The notes below the pieces were generated by a model, which saw only the letters and a program-made list of their open reading frames with translations, had not been told where the DNA came from and did no database searches. DNA of 57,894 nt from NCBI GenBank assembly GCA_019636835.1, contig JAHBWU010000012.1, positions 1 through 57,894 on the forward strand. Reading direction: 5' to 3'. Made by a program: the position numbers and the translations under genes. This stretch comes from Nitrospira sp. Lineage in GTDB: Bacteria; Nitrospirota; Nitrospiria; Nitrospirales; Nitrospiraceae. Positions 43,612 to 52,480 of this stretch are shown in pieces. The number at the start of each line of letters is the position of its first letter. The first letter of the stretch is position 1.

Positions 43612-45044
43612 AATCCCTGCGCAGCTTGATCAGTTGGTCCGCCATCGTCTTGATGGCAGGACTCCTCGTGTTTTCTGCGCTCGTGTATGCCGCGAGCGAG
43701 ATCTTGCTGCAGCGTTTTGTGGACGGCCGTCTGCTCGTGTTGGCGGAAACCCTGGCCGAGTTTGTGGATAGGCATCCCGAATTCTATGAGCACAGCGGCA
43801 AGGACACTGTCCCGACGAACGAATTGACCCAAAGCATCACGGAACCGCACGTACTGCCCGACGTGACCCACGCCCTTCGCGTCTTTTCAACCGAAGGTTC
43901 GCTTTTGTGGAGAAATGCTCATGCAACTGTGCAAGGGCCGCTCCCCCCTCGTGTGCTGGAACAGGCCCGCCTTAAGACTCTCCTGTTCGAGACACTCGAC
44001 GCGCCTGATGGGACGCCCGCGCGACATCTGTTTCTCTTTCTCGTAAGCAAGAGCCATAAACGGTATATCTTGCAAGCGGAAGCCTCGTTACTCCATTACC
44101 AAGAAACTCTGAATGGTCTTGCGTTACTGCTCACCCTCGGATCCGGGGCCACCCTTATCCTGGCCTGGGTCGGCAGTCTAGGGCTGGCAAAGAAAGTGAT
44201 GGCCCCGATCGAGGCTTTGTGTGCCGGCGCCGAAACCATGTCGGAAGCCGACCTTGGGAAACGACTGACGATGGATTCACCCTATCGTGAATTCCGTCGC
44301 CTTATCCAGGCTGTCAATGCTGTGTTGGATCAGTTCCAACGAAGCAGTGAGGTCCAACGGAACTTCTGCGAGATCGCGGCTCATGAGATGAAGACCCCCC
44401 TGACCATCCTACAAGGCAACCTGGAGGTCGCACTCATGAAAGCACGGACCGCCGAAGAATATCGTGAGGTGTTGCTCAACAACCTCCAGCAAGTGGATCG
44501 GCTCATTGCCTTGACCCGTCCCCTATTGACTCTCGCGAAGTTCACCAGCAGCAAACCTCCGGTCAATCTCGTGCCCCTTGCCCTGGAGCCTCTGATTCAA
44601 GAAATTGTGGATGAGTTGACTCTGCTGGCAGATGACCACCGGATTACGTTGACGTTCGAACCCCAACCAGTTCCATCCGTTCTCGGTGATGCGCAATGGC
44701 TCAAACAAGCGTTGATCAACCTTATGGATAACGCGCTGCGCTACACTCCGTCCGGCGGAGCAGTCTCCATCCGCCTGCAGGCCGTGGGTCAACAAGTGGC
44801 GGTATCGGTCGAGGATACAGGCCACGGAATCGAGCCGGAGAATATTCCCCATCTTTTCGAGCGATTCTACCGCACCGATTGGGCCCGAGCGAAAGACTCC
44901 GCCGGTACAGGGCTTGGACTTCCCATCGTGAAGGAAATCATGGATGCCCACGGTGGCAGCATTTCCGTCACAAGCGAAGTCAACAAAGGCTCCATCTTCA
45001 CCCTGCGTTTACCGGCCCTCGCTCAGCAAGCGGTTCCTGCCTAG
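43608..45044 (+). CDS. Sensor histidine kinase
   Basis: The 478-residue protein has an N-terminal membrane helix (SWSAIVLMAGLLVFSALVYA), a periplasmic sensor region, a second helix (LALLLTLGSGATLILAWV) and HAMP. The HisKA motif AAHEMKTPLTILQ contains the phospho-His259. HATPase boxes DNALRYT, VEDTGHGIEPENIPHLFERFYR and GTGLGLPIVKEIM follow. It pairs with the overlapping response regulator. The architecture is like CusS/heavy-metal sensors, but no efflux genes follow. Confidence 0.92.
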   Translation: MKSLRSLISWSAIVLMAGLLVFSALVYAASEILLQRFVDGRLLVLAETLAEFVDRHPEFYEHSGKDTVPTNELTQSITEPHVLPDVTHALRVFSTEGSLLWRNAHATVQGPLPPRVLEQARLKTLLFETLDAPDGTPARHLFLFLVSKSHKRYILQAEASLLHYQETLNGLALLLTLGSGATLILAWVGSLGLAKKVMAPIEALCAGAETMSEADLGKRLTMDSPYREFRRLIQAVNAVLDQFQRSSEVQRNFCEIAAHEMKTPLTILQGNLEVALMKARTAEEYREVLLNNLQQVDRLIALTRPLLTLAKFTSSKPPVNLVPLALEPLIQEIVDELTLLADDHRITLTFEPQPVPSVLGDAQWLKQALINLMDNALRYTPSGGAVSIRLQAVGQQVAVSVEDTGHGIEPENIPHLFERFYRTDWARAKDSAGTGLGLPIVKEIMDAHGGSISVTSEVNKGSIFTLRLPALAQQAVPA

Positions 45045-45144
45045 CAGTCTCAAAGCACTTTGGCCGTTTCTAACTCGTCTCCGACCGCCGTTTACCATTA
45101 ATAACTGTCAACGATGTGCTGGTTTATCCGGAAATCCAGCTGCG

Positions 45145-45213
45145 ATTCTTATGCGGAGGATGAAGAGATCTTCACCAGGGATTCATCTTTACTTCATACC
45201 GGGCCGATATATT
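45145..45213 (+). repeat. Conserved 69-bp upstream block, copy 1
   Basis: This block aligns without gaps to 52358-52426 at 54 of 69 positions. Each copy lies 46-54 bp before a homologous tiny gene. It ends in GCCGATATATT (copy 2: GCCGTTATATT). Differences fall mostly in first and second codon positions of any shared frame, so a regulatory role fits better than coding. Confidence 0.6.
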
Positions 45214-45259
45214 GCTTCTATCGGCAATCATGCTTGAGAGAAAGGACGAGGTGGAACAC

Positions 45260-45499
45260 ATGGCAAATATTATCGCTACTTCAATGGTGTGTTTTCCGTA
45301 CGTCATGGTGGGACTCGGACAAGCGATCATCGTGGGAACGCACGCTGCCGGAAGAACAGTCCGTGACACAGCCGAGGAGACCATAGGTCGGAGGATCCCC
45401 CTCGCGACGTTTGACGAGCGGGTCAATACATCACGCAAGGAAGATGGGCGTTGCAAGGTTTGTTTTATACCCGGGTGTCCTGTGTTTGCGCCTCGTTGA
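45260..45499 (+). CDS. Small hydrophobic-helix protein, paralogue of the gene at 52481
   Basis: A 79-residue protein from the ATG at 45260, with GAGGTGG about six bases upstream. Near the N-terminus a hydrophobic helix NIIATSMVCFPYVMVGLGQA continues to IIVGT, and 21 of these 25 residues are identical in the 52481 gene. The C-terminal part is charged and ends in CKVCFIPGCP, a cysteine-rich motif that could bind metal. Synonymous third-base changes between the copies support coding. No family is known to me. It follows the histidine kinase gene by 215 bp. Confidence 0.6.
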   Translation: MANIIATSMVCFPYVMVGLGQAIIVGTHAAGRTVRDTAEETIGRRIPLATFDERVNTSRKEDGRCKVCFIPGCPVFAPR

Positions 45500-45623
45500 G
45501 GACCTTCAAAGAACCATGTGAGTGATCCGGACGCGAATTCTTTATGGATCATTAAGGCAAACCGGGCTACGCAAGGCACGAGCATCACCTAATATTTCCA
45601 ACTCTAACGTTCAGGAGGGTGTC

Positions 45624-45941
45624 ATGAAAAAGAAATGCATATTGACAGTCGGATTCTTGGCCGTGATGGCGGCAACCGGAGCTGCAAATGCTCCCAATAG
45701 TTCGGCCGATACGCGGCGGGTGGACGTCATCGAGAACACAAAAGGGATGGTGACGCAATTGGACAGCACCGTTCCACACAATACCTATGCCGATGCCCGG
45801 CTGGTAGATGTGAGTGAAAACACTGAGGGGATGGTGATGCAGTTGGAAACCGTCGAGGGGCAGAAGGGGAGGGTAGACGTCATCGACAGCATTAGGCCTG
45901 GAGGCGCTCGGTATCCCTACACGAACCCAATCAGCCATTGA
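45624..45941 (+). CDS. Small secreted protein with internal repeats
   Basis: A 105-residue protein with CAGGAGGG before the ATG at 45624 and a signal peptide (KKKCILTVGFLAVMAATGAANA). The mature part has two units, ADTRRVDVIENTKGMVTQLD and ADARLVDVSENTEGMVMQLE (about residues 28-47 and 57-76), and a third partial unit GRVDVID. No family is recognised. It may be a periplasmic or cell-surface repeat peptide. It is preceded by the small-helix gene and followed by a hairpin. Confidence 0.65.
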   Translation: MKKKCILTVGFLAVMAATGAANAPNSSADTRRVDVIENTKGMVTQLDSTVPHNTYADARLVDVSENTEGMVMQLETVEGQKGRVDVIDSIRPGGARYPYTNPISH

Positions 45942-45959
45942 TAGCGGAGACCGGCCCAA

Positions 45960-45990
45960 GACTGAGGAAGACGCATTATCTTCCTCAGTC
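45960..45990 (+). terminator. 12-bp perfect hairpin after the small secreted gene
   Basis: GACTGAGGAAGA (45960-45971) pairs with TCTTCCTCAGTC (45979-45990) around a seven-base loop. It lies 19 bp after the stop at 45941. No T-run follows. Confidence 0.6.
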
Positions 45991-46389
45991 AAACGGCCAC
46001 AAAAGCCTTACTCACTTCCGCAGCTCGATATCCTGTACTTACCACTACTGGTCGTGATGGGTCCTGGAGGTGGTCGGTAGACTACGACGTTCTCGAGAAC
46101 CTCGCACATCTGCTCTCGCCTGCTCACGCAAGTTTCGGACGTAGTTTCATTCCTAGGAGGAATCAGCTCGATCCACGCAGACACAAGGTTCTGTTCGAAT
46201 TTTTGGAAGGTACCTAAGGTTCGAAGGATTCTTCATGACCTCTTCATAGACCCTTCTTTCTCGAGAGCTACAGCCATACCAAGCGAAGGGAGCTGAACGG
46301 TGGTCGACGCGCATGTCAATCAAATGGCCGATGCGAAGGCCGTCTTGCGCGACCTGTGATCCGGACACATCTTTTGGATTCGGAATGTC

Positions 46390-46604
46390 GTGGTGGATAT
46401 CCCTGAAGCCACTATACGCACCCGCAGTCTTGTCCGCGAAAGCCTCGCGCGCGATATCGACATGAGCCGCGCCGATGCCTTTCAGTTCGATGGGGCGCGC
46501 TGCGATCGAATCGTGGCCGGCGTCCCGGTGAAAATCTGGGGCCCGCAGACGTTGGCCCGCACCGTTCGAAATCCTAACCTGAGGAGATATCGATGCAAAA
46601 CTCC
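46390..46604 (+). pseudogene. Decayed duplicate of the ECF sigma 3' end and the start of the next cytochrome gene
   Basis: The frame reads IPEATIRTRSLVRES, then RDIDMSRADAFQFDGARCDR and IVAGV. These match the C-terminus of the sigma gene at 46681 with a small deletion. About 130 bases on, a GAGGAGATATCG then ATGCAAAACTCC mirrors the ribosome binding site and first codons of the cytochrome gene at 47426. The rest of the sigma domains are missing. It marks an old tandem duplication of this junction. Confidence 0.65.
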
Positions 46605-46680
46605 TTATTTCGTCAGTGGCCCCCGCCCGGGAACGTTTTTCGGGTTTCCGACATCTAATGCATGTAGCAGGTAGGCCACC

Positions 46681-47415
46681 ATGTTGATGGTTAGCGCACA
46701 ATCCAAACCCGAATCGCTCCATGCCGCAGATGCAGACTTGGCGCAGCGTGCGGCCGAGGGCGACGAACAGGCATTCGTCATCATCATGCGGCGGTATAAC
46801 CAGGTCCTGTATCGTACCGCGCGCAGCATCCTCAAGGACGAAGCCCAAGCGGAAGATGTGCTGCAGGAGGCCTATGTGCGGGCGTGGAGATCCCTGGCGG
46901 GGTTTCGTGGTCATGCGTCGCTCTCCACATGGTTGGTGCGCATCGTCGTCAACGAGGCGTTGGGGTGGCGACGCACCCAGAGCGCCACGGTCATTCACTT
47001 GAAGGGCACGGCCACAATGGCTGATGAAGCGGATATGCCACTCGATGCACACAACACCATGCCCGACAACCCGGATCGGCAGCCCGATCGCATCGCCATG
47101 CGCAGAGAATTGCGCAAGCTGATCGAGGCCCACATCGACTTATTGCCGGACGCGCTTCGGACCGTGTTCGTTCTTCGTGGCATCCAAGAAATGAGCGTGG
47201 AAGAAGTCGGACGCGCGTTAGGCATCCCTGACGTCACCGTACGCACACGATATTTCCGTGCCCGAAGCCTTCTTCGAGAAAGTATCTCACGCGACATCGA
47301 CATGAGCGTCGCCGATGCCTTTCAGTTCGACGGGGCGCGCTGCGAGCGAATCGTGGCCGGCGTCCTGGAGAAAATCTTGAGGCCCAGATGGAACGGCACA
47401 AACCGTCATGAATAA
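46681..47415 (+). CDS. ECF-type RNA polymerase sigma factor
   Basis: The 244-residue protein has region 2 (QAFVIIMRRYNQVLYRTA, then AEDVLQEAYVRAWRSLAGF, SLSTWLVRIVVNEAL) and region 4 (LPDALRTVFVLRGIQEMSVE, EVGRALGIPDVTVRTR, ARSLLRES). A C-terminal tail of about 45 residues (DADAFQFDGARCERI-type text) follows. It should direct RNA polymerase to a small regulon. The next gene starts 11 bp after its stop, so the cytochrome is a likely co-transcribed target. No anti-sigma gene is adjacent. Confidence 0.88.
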   Translation: MLMVSAQSKPESLHAADADLAQRAAEGDEQAFVIIMRRYNQVLYRTARSILKDEAQAEDVLQEAYVRAWRSLAGFRGHASLSTWLVRIVVNEALGWRRTQSATVIHLKGTATMADEADMPLDAHNTMPDNPDRQPDRIAMRRELRKLIEAHIDLLPDALRTVFVLRGIQEMSVEEVGRALGIPDVTVRTRYFRARSLLRESISRDIDMSVADAFQFDGARCERIVAGVLEKILRPRWNGTNRHE

Positions 47416-47425
47416 GGAGATAGCA

Positions 47426-48646
47426 ATGCAGGATTCCTCGCCCAAAATAGCGTGCCGCTCCGTCAGCGTCGTCGCGACGATCATGCTGAGCGTCCTCCTC
47501 GCCGCGTGCAGCTCTGACAATGACCAGACAGGCTCGGCTCCCGTGTCGCAAGTCGAGGAGGGCAAGCAAATCTTTCGCTTCGACACGTTCGGCGACGAAG
47601 CGTTCTGGACTGACACGTTGCGCATGCACGAGGTCGTCGGAACTTCAGTGGACCCGACCACGGCTCTGGCTGTGGGGTTGAAGGTCGACTCGGACGCATT
47701 GCCCTCCGAAGTGGTGCAAGGGATACAGAACGGCAGCGTCAGTCTGACCGCGCCGGCTACGACAGTGGCGCTGCTGAAACTCAATGCCGTGGTCGGAGTG
47801 AAGGGAACGGTGGAAGCCCAGGGCGGCCAAGACGTCCTCACCAAGATCGGCATCACCTGTGCGTTGTGCCATTCCACTGTCGACAACTCCTTTGCGCCCG
47901 GTATCGGCAAACGTCTCGACGGGTGGGCAAACCGGGACCTCAATCCCGGTGCGATCATTGCATTGTCGCCGGCGCTGAGCGCGACAGCCAAGGAACAATA
48001 CAACTCCTGGGGGGCCGGGAAGTTCGACCCGCGTCACAATATCGATAGCTTGAACAAACCGGCGGTGATCCCCCCGGCCTATGGACTGGCGGACATTCAC
48101 CGCATCACATATACAGGCGATGGCGACGAGATTGCCTACTGGAATCGCTATGTGGCAGTGGTGGAAATGGGAGGCCAAGGCTCATTCTCCGACCCGCGCC
48201 TGAACCTGAATGTCACCAATGGTACGGAGGATCTGGTCTCCAGCAAGTTGCCGGCCCTGCAGGCCTATCAATTGAGTCTCGCCGCGCCCGCTCCACCGGC
48301 GGACACGTTCGACTCGGTCGCCGCGGGACGCGGCAAGGCGGTCTTCGACGGGCCCGGCAACTGCGCGGCGTGCCACAGCGGGAATACCTTCACCGACGCC
48401 AATCTCCGCCTGCACCCACCGGCTGACAGCATGGCCGAGCCGGAAACACCGAGTTATGCGTCGCGTTCCGCGACCAAGCAATATCGCACGACCCCCCTGA
48501 AGGGGATATGGCAACATCCACCCTACTTTCACGATGGATCTGCTGCGACATTGCTCGATGTCGTCCAAACATACAACACCAAACAGTCGTTGGGATTGAC
48601 GCCGCAGCAGATGACCGACCTCGTCGAGTATCTGAAATCACTCTAA
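47426..48646 (+). CDS. Di-haem cytochrome c lipoprotein (MauG/peroxidase-like)
   Basis: About 406 residues from the ATG at 47426, with AAGGAG six bases upstream. A lipobox (SVLLAAC) predicts a lipidated, membrane-anchored periplasmic protein. Two haem sites are CALCH and CAACH. Near the C-terminus QYRTTPLKGIWQHPPYFHDG is the typical text of cytochrome c peroxidase/MauG-like proteins. It lies immediately after the ECF sigma gene, suggesting stress-induced expression. The electron acceptor or substrate is unknown. Confidence 0.82.
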   Translation: MQDSSPKIACRSVSVVATIMLSVLLAACSSDNDQTGSAPVSQVEEGKQIFRFDTFGDEAFWTDTLRMHEVVGTSVDPTTALAVGLKVDSDALPSEVVQGIQNGSVSLTAPATTVALLKLNAVVGVKGTVEAQGGQDVLTKIGITCALCHSTVDNSFAPGIGKRLDGWANRDLNPGAIIALSPALSATAKEQYNSWGAGKFDPRHNIDSLNKPAVIPPAYGLADIHRITYTGDGDEIAYWNRYVAVVEMGGQGSFSDPRLNLNVTNGTEDLVSSKLPALQAYQLSLAAPAPPADTFDSVAAGRGKAVFDGPGNCAACHSGNTFTDANLRLHPPADSMAEPETPSYASRSATKQYRTTPLKGIWQHPPYFHDGSAATLLDVVQTYNTKQSLGLTPQQMTDLVEYLKSL

Positions 48647-48903
48647 TCCGGGGACATGCGAATGAGGTTCGGGTCATTTCTTACTCGCAGTGAGGCCGGA
48701 CAGAGATGTCCTCTGGAGTGACTGGGGAAGCCCAGAGCGCATCGTGTCAGGCCTGAAGAAGATCGGAAAACGGCCAGCGTTACGGAGGCTCCACCGGTTC
48801 TCCTTTACCAAAACTGATGGATTGTCCGGTCGGATGGCATTTCAACCCCATGCGCACTGAGTGATTCTGCGCAGGCATGACACAAGAAGGTGAGGACGTA
48901 ACC

Positions 48904-49563
48904 ATGAAGCTCTATCTGGATACCGCGAACGTCAAAGAGATTCAAGAGGCGGCGAGTCTTGGCCTTCTGGACGGCGTAACGACGAACCCGTCGCTCGTGG
49001 CGAAGGAGGGACGCAGTTTTCGTGAAGCGCTGGTCGAGATCTGTCACGTCGTCGATGGACCGGTCAGCGCCGAGGTTGTCAGCCTCGAGGCGGAGGCGAT
49101 GGTGAAAGAGGGGAAGGACCTCGCCAAGATCCATATGAACATCATCGTCAAGGTGCCGCTGACCATAGAGGGGCTCAAGGCCACGAAACGGCTGGTCGCG
49201 GAGGGAATCAAGGTCAACGTGACTTTGTGTTTCTCGCCGACACAGGCACTGCTGGCTGCGAAAGCCGGTGCCTGGTGTGTCTCGCCGTTTATCGGCCGGT
49301 TAGATGACGTCAGCTCAGACGGAATGGCGCTGATCCGCCAGATCGTCACAATATACAGAAACTACGACTACAAGGCCCTCGTGCTGGTCGCCAGCGTGCG
49401 GCACCCGCAGCATGTGGTCGAGGCCGCCTTGGCAGGCGGCAACATCTGTACTTTGCCGTTTTCGGTTTTTCAGCAGTTGGTTAAACACCCCCTCACCGAT
49501 CTGGGCATGAAAAAGTTTCTCGCGGACTGGAAGGTTCAACTCGAGAAGGCGCAATCGATTTGA
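48904..49563 (+). CDS. Transaldolase / fructose-6-phosphate aldolase family (TalC-like)
   Basis: About 219 residues from the ATG at 48904. The family text is [42 protein letters not shown] (Schiff-base Lys83), [20 protein letters not shown] and SPFIGRLDD. It catalyses dihydroxyacetone transfer in the pentose phosphate pathway, or F6P aldol cleavage. The short length and sequence match the FSA/TalC group. The 257-bp gap upstream contains no gene. Confidence 0.92.
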   Translation: MKLYLDTANVKEIQEAASLGLLDGVTTNPSLVAKEGRSFREALVEICHVVDGPVSAEVVSLEAEAMVKEGKDLAKIHMNIIVKVPLTIEGLKATKRLVAEGIKVNVTLCFSPTQALLAAKAGAWCVSPFIGRLDDVSSDGMALIRQIVTIYRNYDYKALVLVASVRHPQHVVEAALAGGNICTLPFSVFQQLVKHPLTDLGMKKFLADWKVQLEKAQSI

Positions 49564-49576
49564 GAAGGAATTACGT

Positions 49577-50221
49577 GTGAATCTGAAAGGCCTTGTACAT
49601 CGAGAGCTTAGTGAGGGGTTGACTGAAGAGGAGCTGGCATCCGCAATCGGAGTCTCCGCGCAGACGATCGCGAACATTTTAATCGACAAGCTTCCTCAAG
49701 ACCCGACGATCTGGAAATCGTTTGCGCGGTATTTTCGGATGGATGCGGATTTCCTGCGGGTCGGCGGTCCGCCACTTCCAGAAGGAGTGTTCGAACTCAC
49801 GGAGAACACTCAGCACTCCCCCGTCGGCCAGATGAGAAAGGCGCCGCTTCTGAGGTGGGATCAGATTGACCAGATGGTCACGTGCGAAGATCCGCCTCGT
49901 CTCATCCATGCTGAAGCGCTGCTTGAAACAGACGTTCCGGGGAGACGTACCTTCGCTGTGCATGTGCGAGACAATTCCATGGAACCTCTGTTCAGCGAAG
50001 GAGAGATCATTTTCGTGAATCCTGATCTTCCGAGTGAGCCCGGTCATCATGTGCTGGTCGAGAGTGGAGACGGAGGCCCAGAGGGGACCCTCTTACGACA
50101 GCTCAAGGAAATCGGCGGGCAAGTCATTCTTCATCCGCTCAACCGGCGGTATGAAGACCTCCCCGTAACAAACCGACAGCGAATTTTGGGGAGGGTCGTG
50201 CGTTTGCGGAAGAATCTTTAA
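49577..50221 (+). CDS. XRE-like HTH plus S24 (LexA/CI-like) domain regulator
   Basis: The 214-residue protein starts at a GTG with GAAGGA about eight bases upstream. An N-terminal helix-turn-helix (LTEEELASAIGVSAQTIANIL) is followed by an S24 domain with the Ser of the catalytic dyad in RDNSMEPLF (Ser134), and GEIIFVNPD. Where the dyad Lys is expected the text is GTLLRQL, so the Lys is replaced by Leu/Arg. No Ala-Gly cleavage site is obvious. It therefore may be a non-cleaving repressor. It lies 13 bp after the transaldolase gene. Confidence 0.78.
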   Translation: MNLKGLVHRELSEGLTEEELASAIGVSAQTIANILIDKLPQDPTIWKSFARYFRMDADFLRVGGPPLPEGVFELTENTQHSPVGQMRKAPLLRWDQIDQMVTCEDPPRLIHAEALLETDVPGRRTFAVHVRDNSMEPLFSEGEIIFVNPDLPSEPGHHVLVESGDGGPEGTLLRQLKEIGGQVILHPLNRRYEDLPVTNRQRILGRVVRLRKNL

Positions 50222-50267
50222 AGGGCGGGAAAGGCATTGAGATTTTAACCTCAAAAAGGAGGACGCC

Positions 50268-50699
50268 GTGAGCGTCGTTGGCGTACCAGTTGGAGGATTG
50301 AAGACCGTGGGGCAAATCGTTGCCACGAACACCTTGACGTTTCAGGCGGGCCAGAATGGGTTGGCGATCGCAGTGGAGTTGTTGTCTACCCATACTGCTG
50401 GTGCGCCCGTGATTGACCACGAGGGCAAGTATATTGGGTTCATCAATGAGTTTGATGTTATGAAAGCGCTTGAGGCGGGGAAGGAACTGAGCAATCTCGT
50501 GGCCGAAGACCTCATGCGGATCGGTCCCATTGCGGTGCACTCGTCCACTACAATCGCAGACGCTGCTAAAAGGATGGAGGAGCGGTGTGTGTTGAACCTT
50601 CCCGTCGAGAAGGATGGGAAAGTGGCCTACTCTGTGAGTCGCCATGATCTGCTGCGAGCCTGGATCGGGCTTGGGCTGGGAATGGGTCTTGACCCCTAG
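50268..50699 (+). CDS. CBS-domain pair protein
   Basis: The 143-residue protein begins at a GTG with GGAGG five bases upstream. Two CBS motifs are visible: QNGLAIAVELLSTHTAGAPV with GKYIGFINEFDVMKAL, and SSTTIADAAKRMEERCVLNLPV with VSRHDLLRAW. CBS pairs bind adenine nucleotides such as AMP or ATP and act as energy sensors. A glycine-rich tail ends the protein. It has no fused enzyme domain, so its target is unknown. Confidence 0.85.
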   Translation: MSVVGVPVGGLKTVGQIVATNTLTFQAGQNGLAIAVELLSTHTAGAPVIDHEGKYIGFINEFDVMKALEAGKELSNLVAEDLMRIGPIAVHSSTTIADAAKRMEERCVLNLPVEKDGKVAYSVSRHDLLRAWIGLGLGMGLDP

Positions 50700-51029
50700 A
50701 CAGCCAGCGCCGGAGCAGGCTACCAAGTTTGCGTAGTCGCTCGCGCGTGGTGAGCCGAAGCTGGAACAGACCGCCCACACGGTACTCGCGGATAAAGCTT
50801 GTGAACTTTTCTCAGGTTGAGACAAATTCCACGGCTTCGCTGTTGGTCGTGCCGCTTGGGCAGACACCGGACTACCTCGATCCTCAAAGCCAGGAAGCCC
50901 TGTATGAAGTGGACGTGAGTGGGATGGCGCTCCACTTCTCTGTCGCCCGGTGTGAGAGGGGGATACCATCAAGGCCTAGAGATGGAGGAATTAGTCCGGA
51001 TCGGTGGGTGACAGAACGAGGAGCCGGCC
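50700..51029. other. 330-bp region without a supported gene
   Basis: A plus-strand frame crosses this gap and runs into the DUF488 gene, but it has no ribosome binding site and no recognisable protein text. I see no hairpin or promoter of note. Confidence 0.4.
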
Positions 51030-51383
51030 ATGATACGTATCAAGCGTGCGTACAGTGAACCCAGCCTCCGCGATGGGGTGAGAATCCTCGTGGACCGGGT
51101 TTGGCCACGGGGGATCAGCAAGGAACGGGCTCGCATCGTTGAATGGCGAAAGGACTTGGCGCCGAGCACGTCGCTCCGCAAATGGTTCGGACATGAACCC
51201 GGAAGATGGACTGAGTTTCGCAGACGATACCGAGCGGAGTTGGCTCGGCCTGAAATGATGGATGAGTTGAAGAAGCTTGCGCGCCTCTCATGCAAGAGGA
51301 CGATCACGCTCGTGTATGGCGCAGCCGATGAGGAGCACAACCAGGCGGTGGCCTTGAAGGAATTTCTCGACGAACTCGCCTGA
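51030..51383 (+). CDS. DUF488 family protein (YeaO-like)
   Basis: The 117-residue protein has the family pattern IRIKRAYSEPSLRDGVRIL, VDRVWPRGISKERARIVEWR, LAPSTSLRKWFGHEPGRWTEF and ITLVYGAADEEHNQAVALKEFL. The function of the family is not established. GAGGAG lies close upstream of the ATG. It heads a plus-strand series of stress-type genes. Confidence 0.9.
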   Translation: MIRIKRAYSEPSLRDGVRILVDRVWPRGISKERARIVEWRKDLAPSTSLRKWFGHEPGRWTEFRRRYRAELARPEMMDELKKLARLSCKRTITLVYGAADEEHNQAVALKEFLDELA

Positions 51384-51415
51384 TCGTAGTCGAGAGCAGC
51401 AGAAGGAGGTCAACC

Positions 51416-52156
51416 ATGAGTCCTCCCGAAAGCCAGACCGCTTATCTGGTGAAATTAAGAGACCGCCATCGGGTGGCTGAGCGCACCATGGCCTTTCAGT
51501 TTGAGAAGCCGGAAGGCTTTACGTTCAAGGCCGGCCAGTCCATCGATGTGACACTCCTCGACCCACCGGAAACGGACGGGGAAGGGAATGGGCGCGCTTT
51601 TTCCATTGCGAGTGCCCCTGACGAAGGCATGCTCCTGGTCGCTACCCGGATGCGCGATACGGCGTTCAAGCGGGTGTTAGGAGCCGTGCCGATCGGCTCG
51701 CGGGTCAAGATCGAGGGCCCGTTCGGCAATCTGGTTCTTCATAACGATCAGAACAGGGCCGCGGTGCTTCTGGCAGGAGGGATCGGCATCACCCCGTTCC
51801 GCAGTATCCTGCTGCGAGCGACAAGCGAACATCTACCGCACCGCCTGTTCTGCTTCTATGCGAATCGTCGGCCGGAGGACGCTCCGTTTCTTCAGGAGCT
51901 GGAGGCTTTGAGAGGACAAAACCCCAGTTACACATTTGTCCCCACCATGACGGACATGAGTCGATCGGATAGTTCATACCGGGGAGAAACGGGACGCATC
52001 GATCAAGCCATGATTGTCAAACATCTCAAAAGTGCGGCATCGCCGATTTACTATCTCGCCGGGCCGCCAGGGATGGTGAGGGCCATGCGCACCGTGCTAA
52101 ACAGCATGGGCGTCGACGATGACGATATCCGGACGGAAGAGTTTGCCGGCTATTGA
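51416..52156 (+). CDS. Ferredoxin-NADP reductase-like flavoprotein (FAD/NAD domain)
   Basis: The 246-residue protein lacks a ferredoxin domain. FAD-binding text is GQSIDVTLLDPPE with RAFSIASAPDEG, and NAD-binding text is LLAGGIGITPFRSIL and YLAGPPGMVRAM. GTEEF-like ends are represented by RTEEFAGY. It resembles the reductase parts of oxygenases and of flavohaemoglobin. AAGGAGG lies seven to eight bases upstream of the ATG. Its electron partner is not in the immediate vicinity. Confidence 0.88.
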   Translation: MSPPESQTAYLVKLRDRHRVAERTMAFQFEKPEGFTFKAGQSIDVTLLDPPETDGEGNGRAFSIASAPDEGMLLVATRMRDTAFKRVLGAVPIGSRVKIEGPFGNLVLHNDQNRAAVLLAGGIGITPFRSILLRATSEHLPHRLFCFYANRRPEDAPFLQELEALRGQNPSYTFVPTMTDMSRSDSSYRGETGRIDQAMIVKHLKSAASPIYYLAGPPGMVRAMRTVLNSMGVDDDDIRTEEFAGY

Positions 52157-52357
52157 ATTCGGGTCATCCCACACTCCGAAAGCATAGAAGTAGGTAAAGA
52201 GAATTCGCCCCTTCCAGGCAGCCCCGCGCGCAATAAGAAACTGCGTGCTGAGCTGGGAGGACGGCTGCCAACCACGGCTGCGGAACTATCACCCTTGTGG
52301 AAGAGAGGTGAGAAGTGATGACGAAGTCGCACGGTAAGATTGCGTTGGCTGCTGCGT

Positions 52358-52426
52358 ATTCTCACGAGGAAGATGAAGAGATTATCACCGTGGGTTCATG
52401 TTCACTTCATGTCAGGCCGTTATATT
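52358..52426 (+). repeat. Conserved 69-bp upstream block, copy 2
   Basis: This is the partner of 45145-45213 (54 of 69 identical, no gaps). It lies within a small open frame (52318-52440, MTKSHGKIALAAAYSHEEDE at its start) that has GAGAGGTG upstream. In copy 1 that frame has no proper start, so its coding nature is doubtful. The copy ends in GCCGTTATATT, 54 bases before the GTG at 52481. Confidence 0.6.
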
Positions 52427-52480
52427 ACTCATGTAGGTAGTTCTTAGGGTCTCGATAAAAAAAAGGATGGGGTAGCACAC

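Noticed and set aside
46153..47133. 326-codon minus-strand frame opposite the sigma factor and its decayed duplicate
   Set aside because: The sigma regions 2 and 4 on the plus strand are clear. The antisense frame is open only because of codon composition.
50729..51058. 109-codon plus-strand frame before the DUF488 gene
   Set aside because: No ribosome binding site, no family resemblance, and it overlaps the well-supported DUF488 start.
52255..52268. A second GG-N10-GC hit that could be a sigma-54 site
   Set aside because: The surrounding bases (GGGAGGACGGCTGC) lack the TGGCA and TTGC consensus and no gene starts at a suitable distance.
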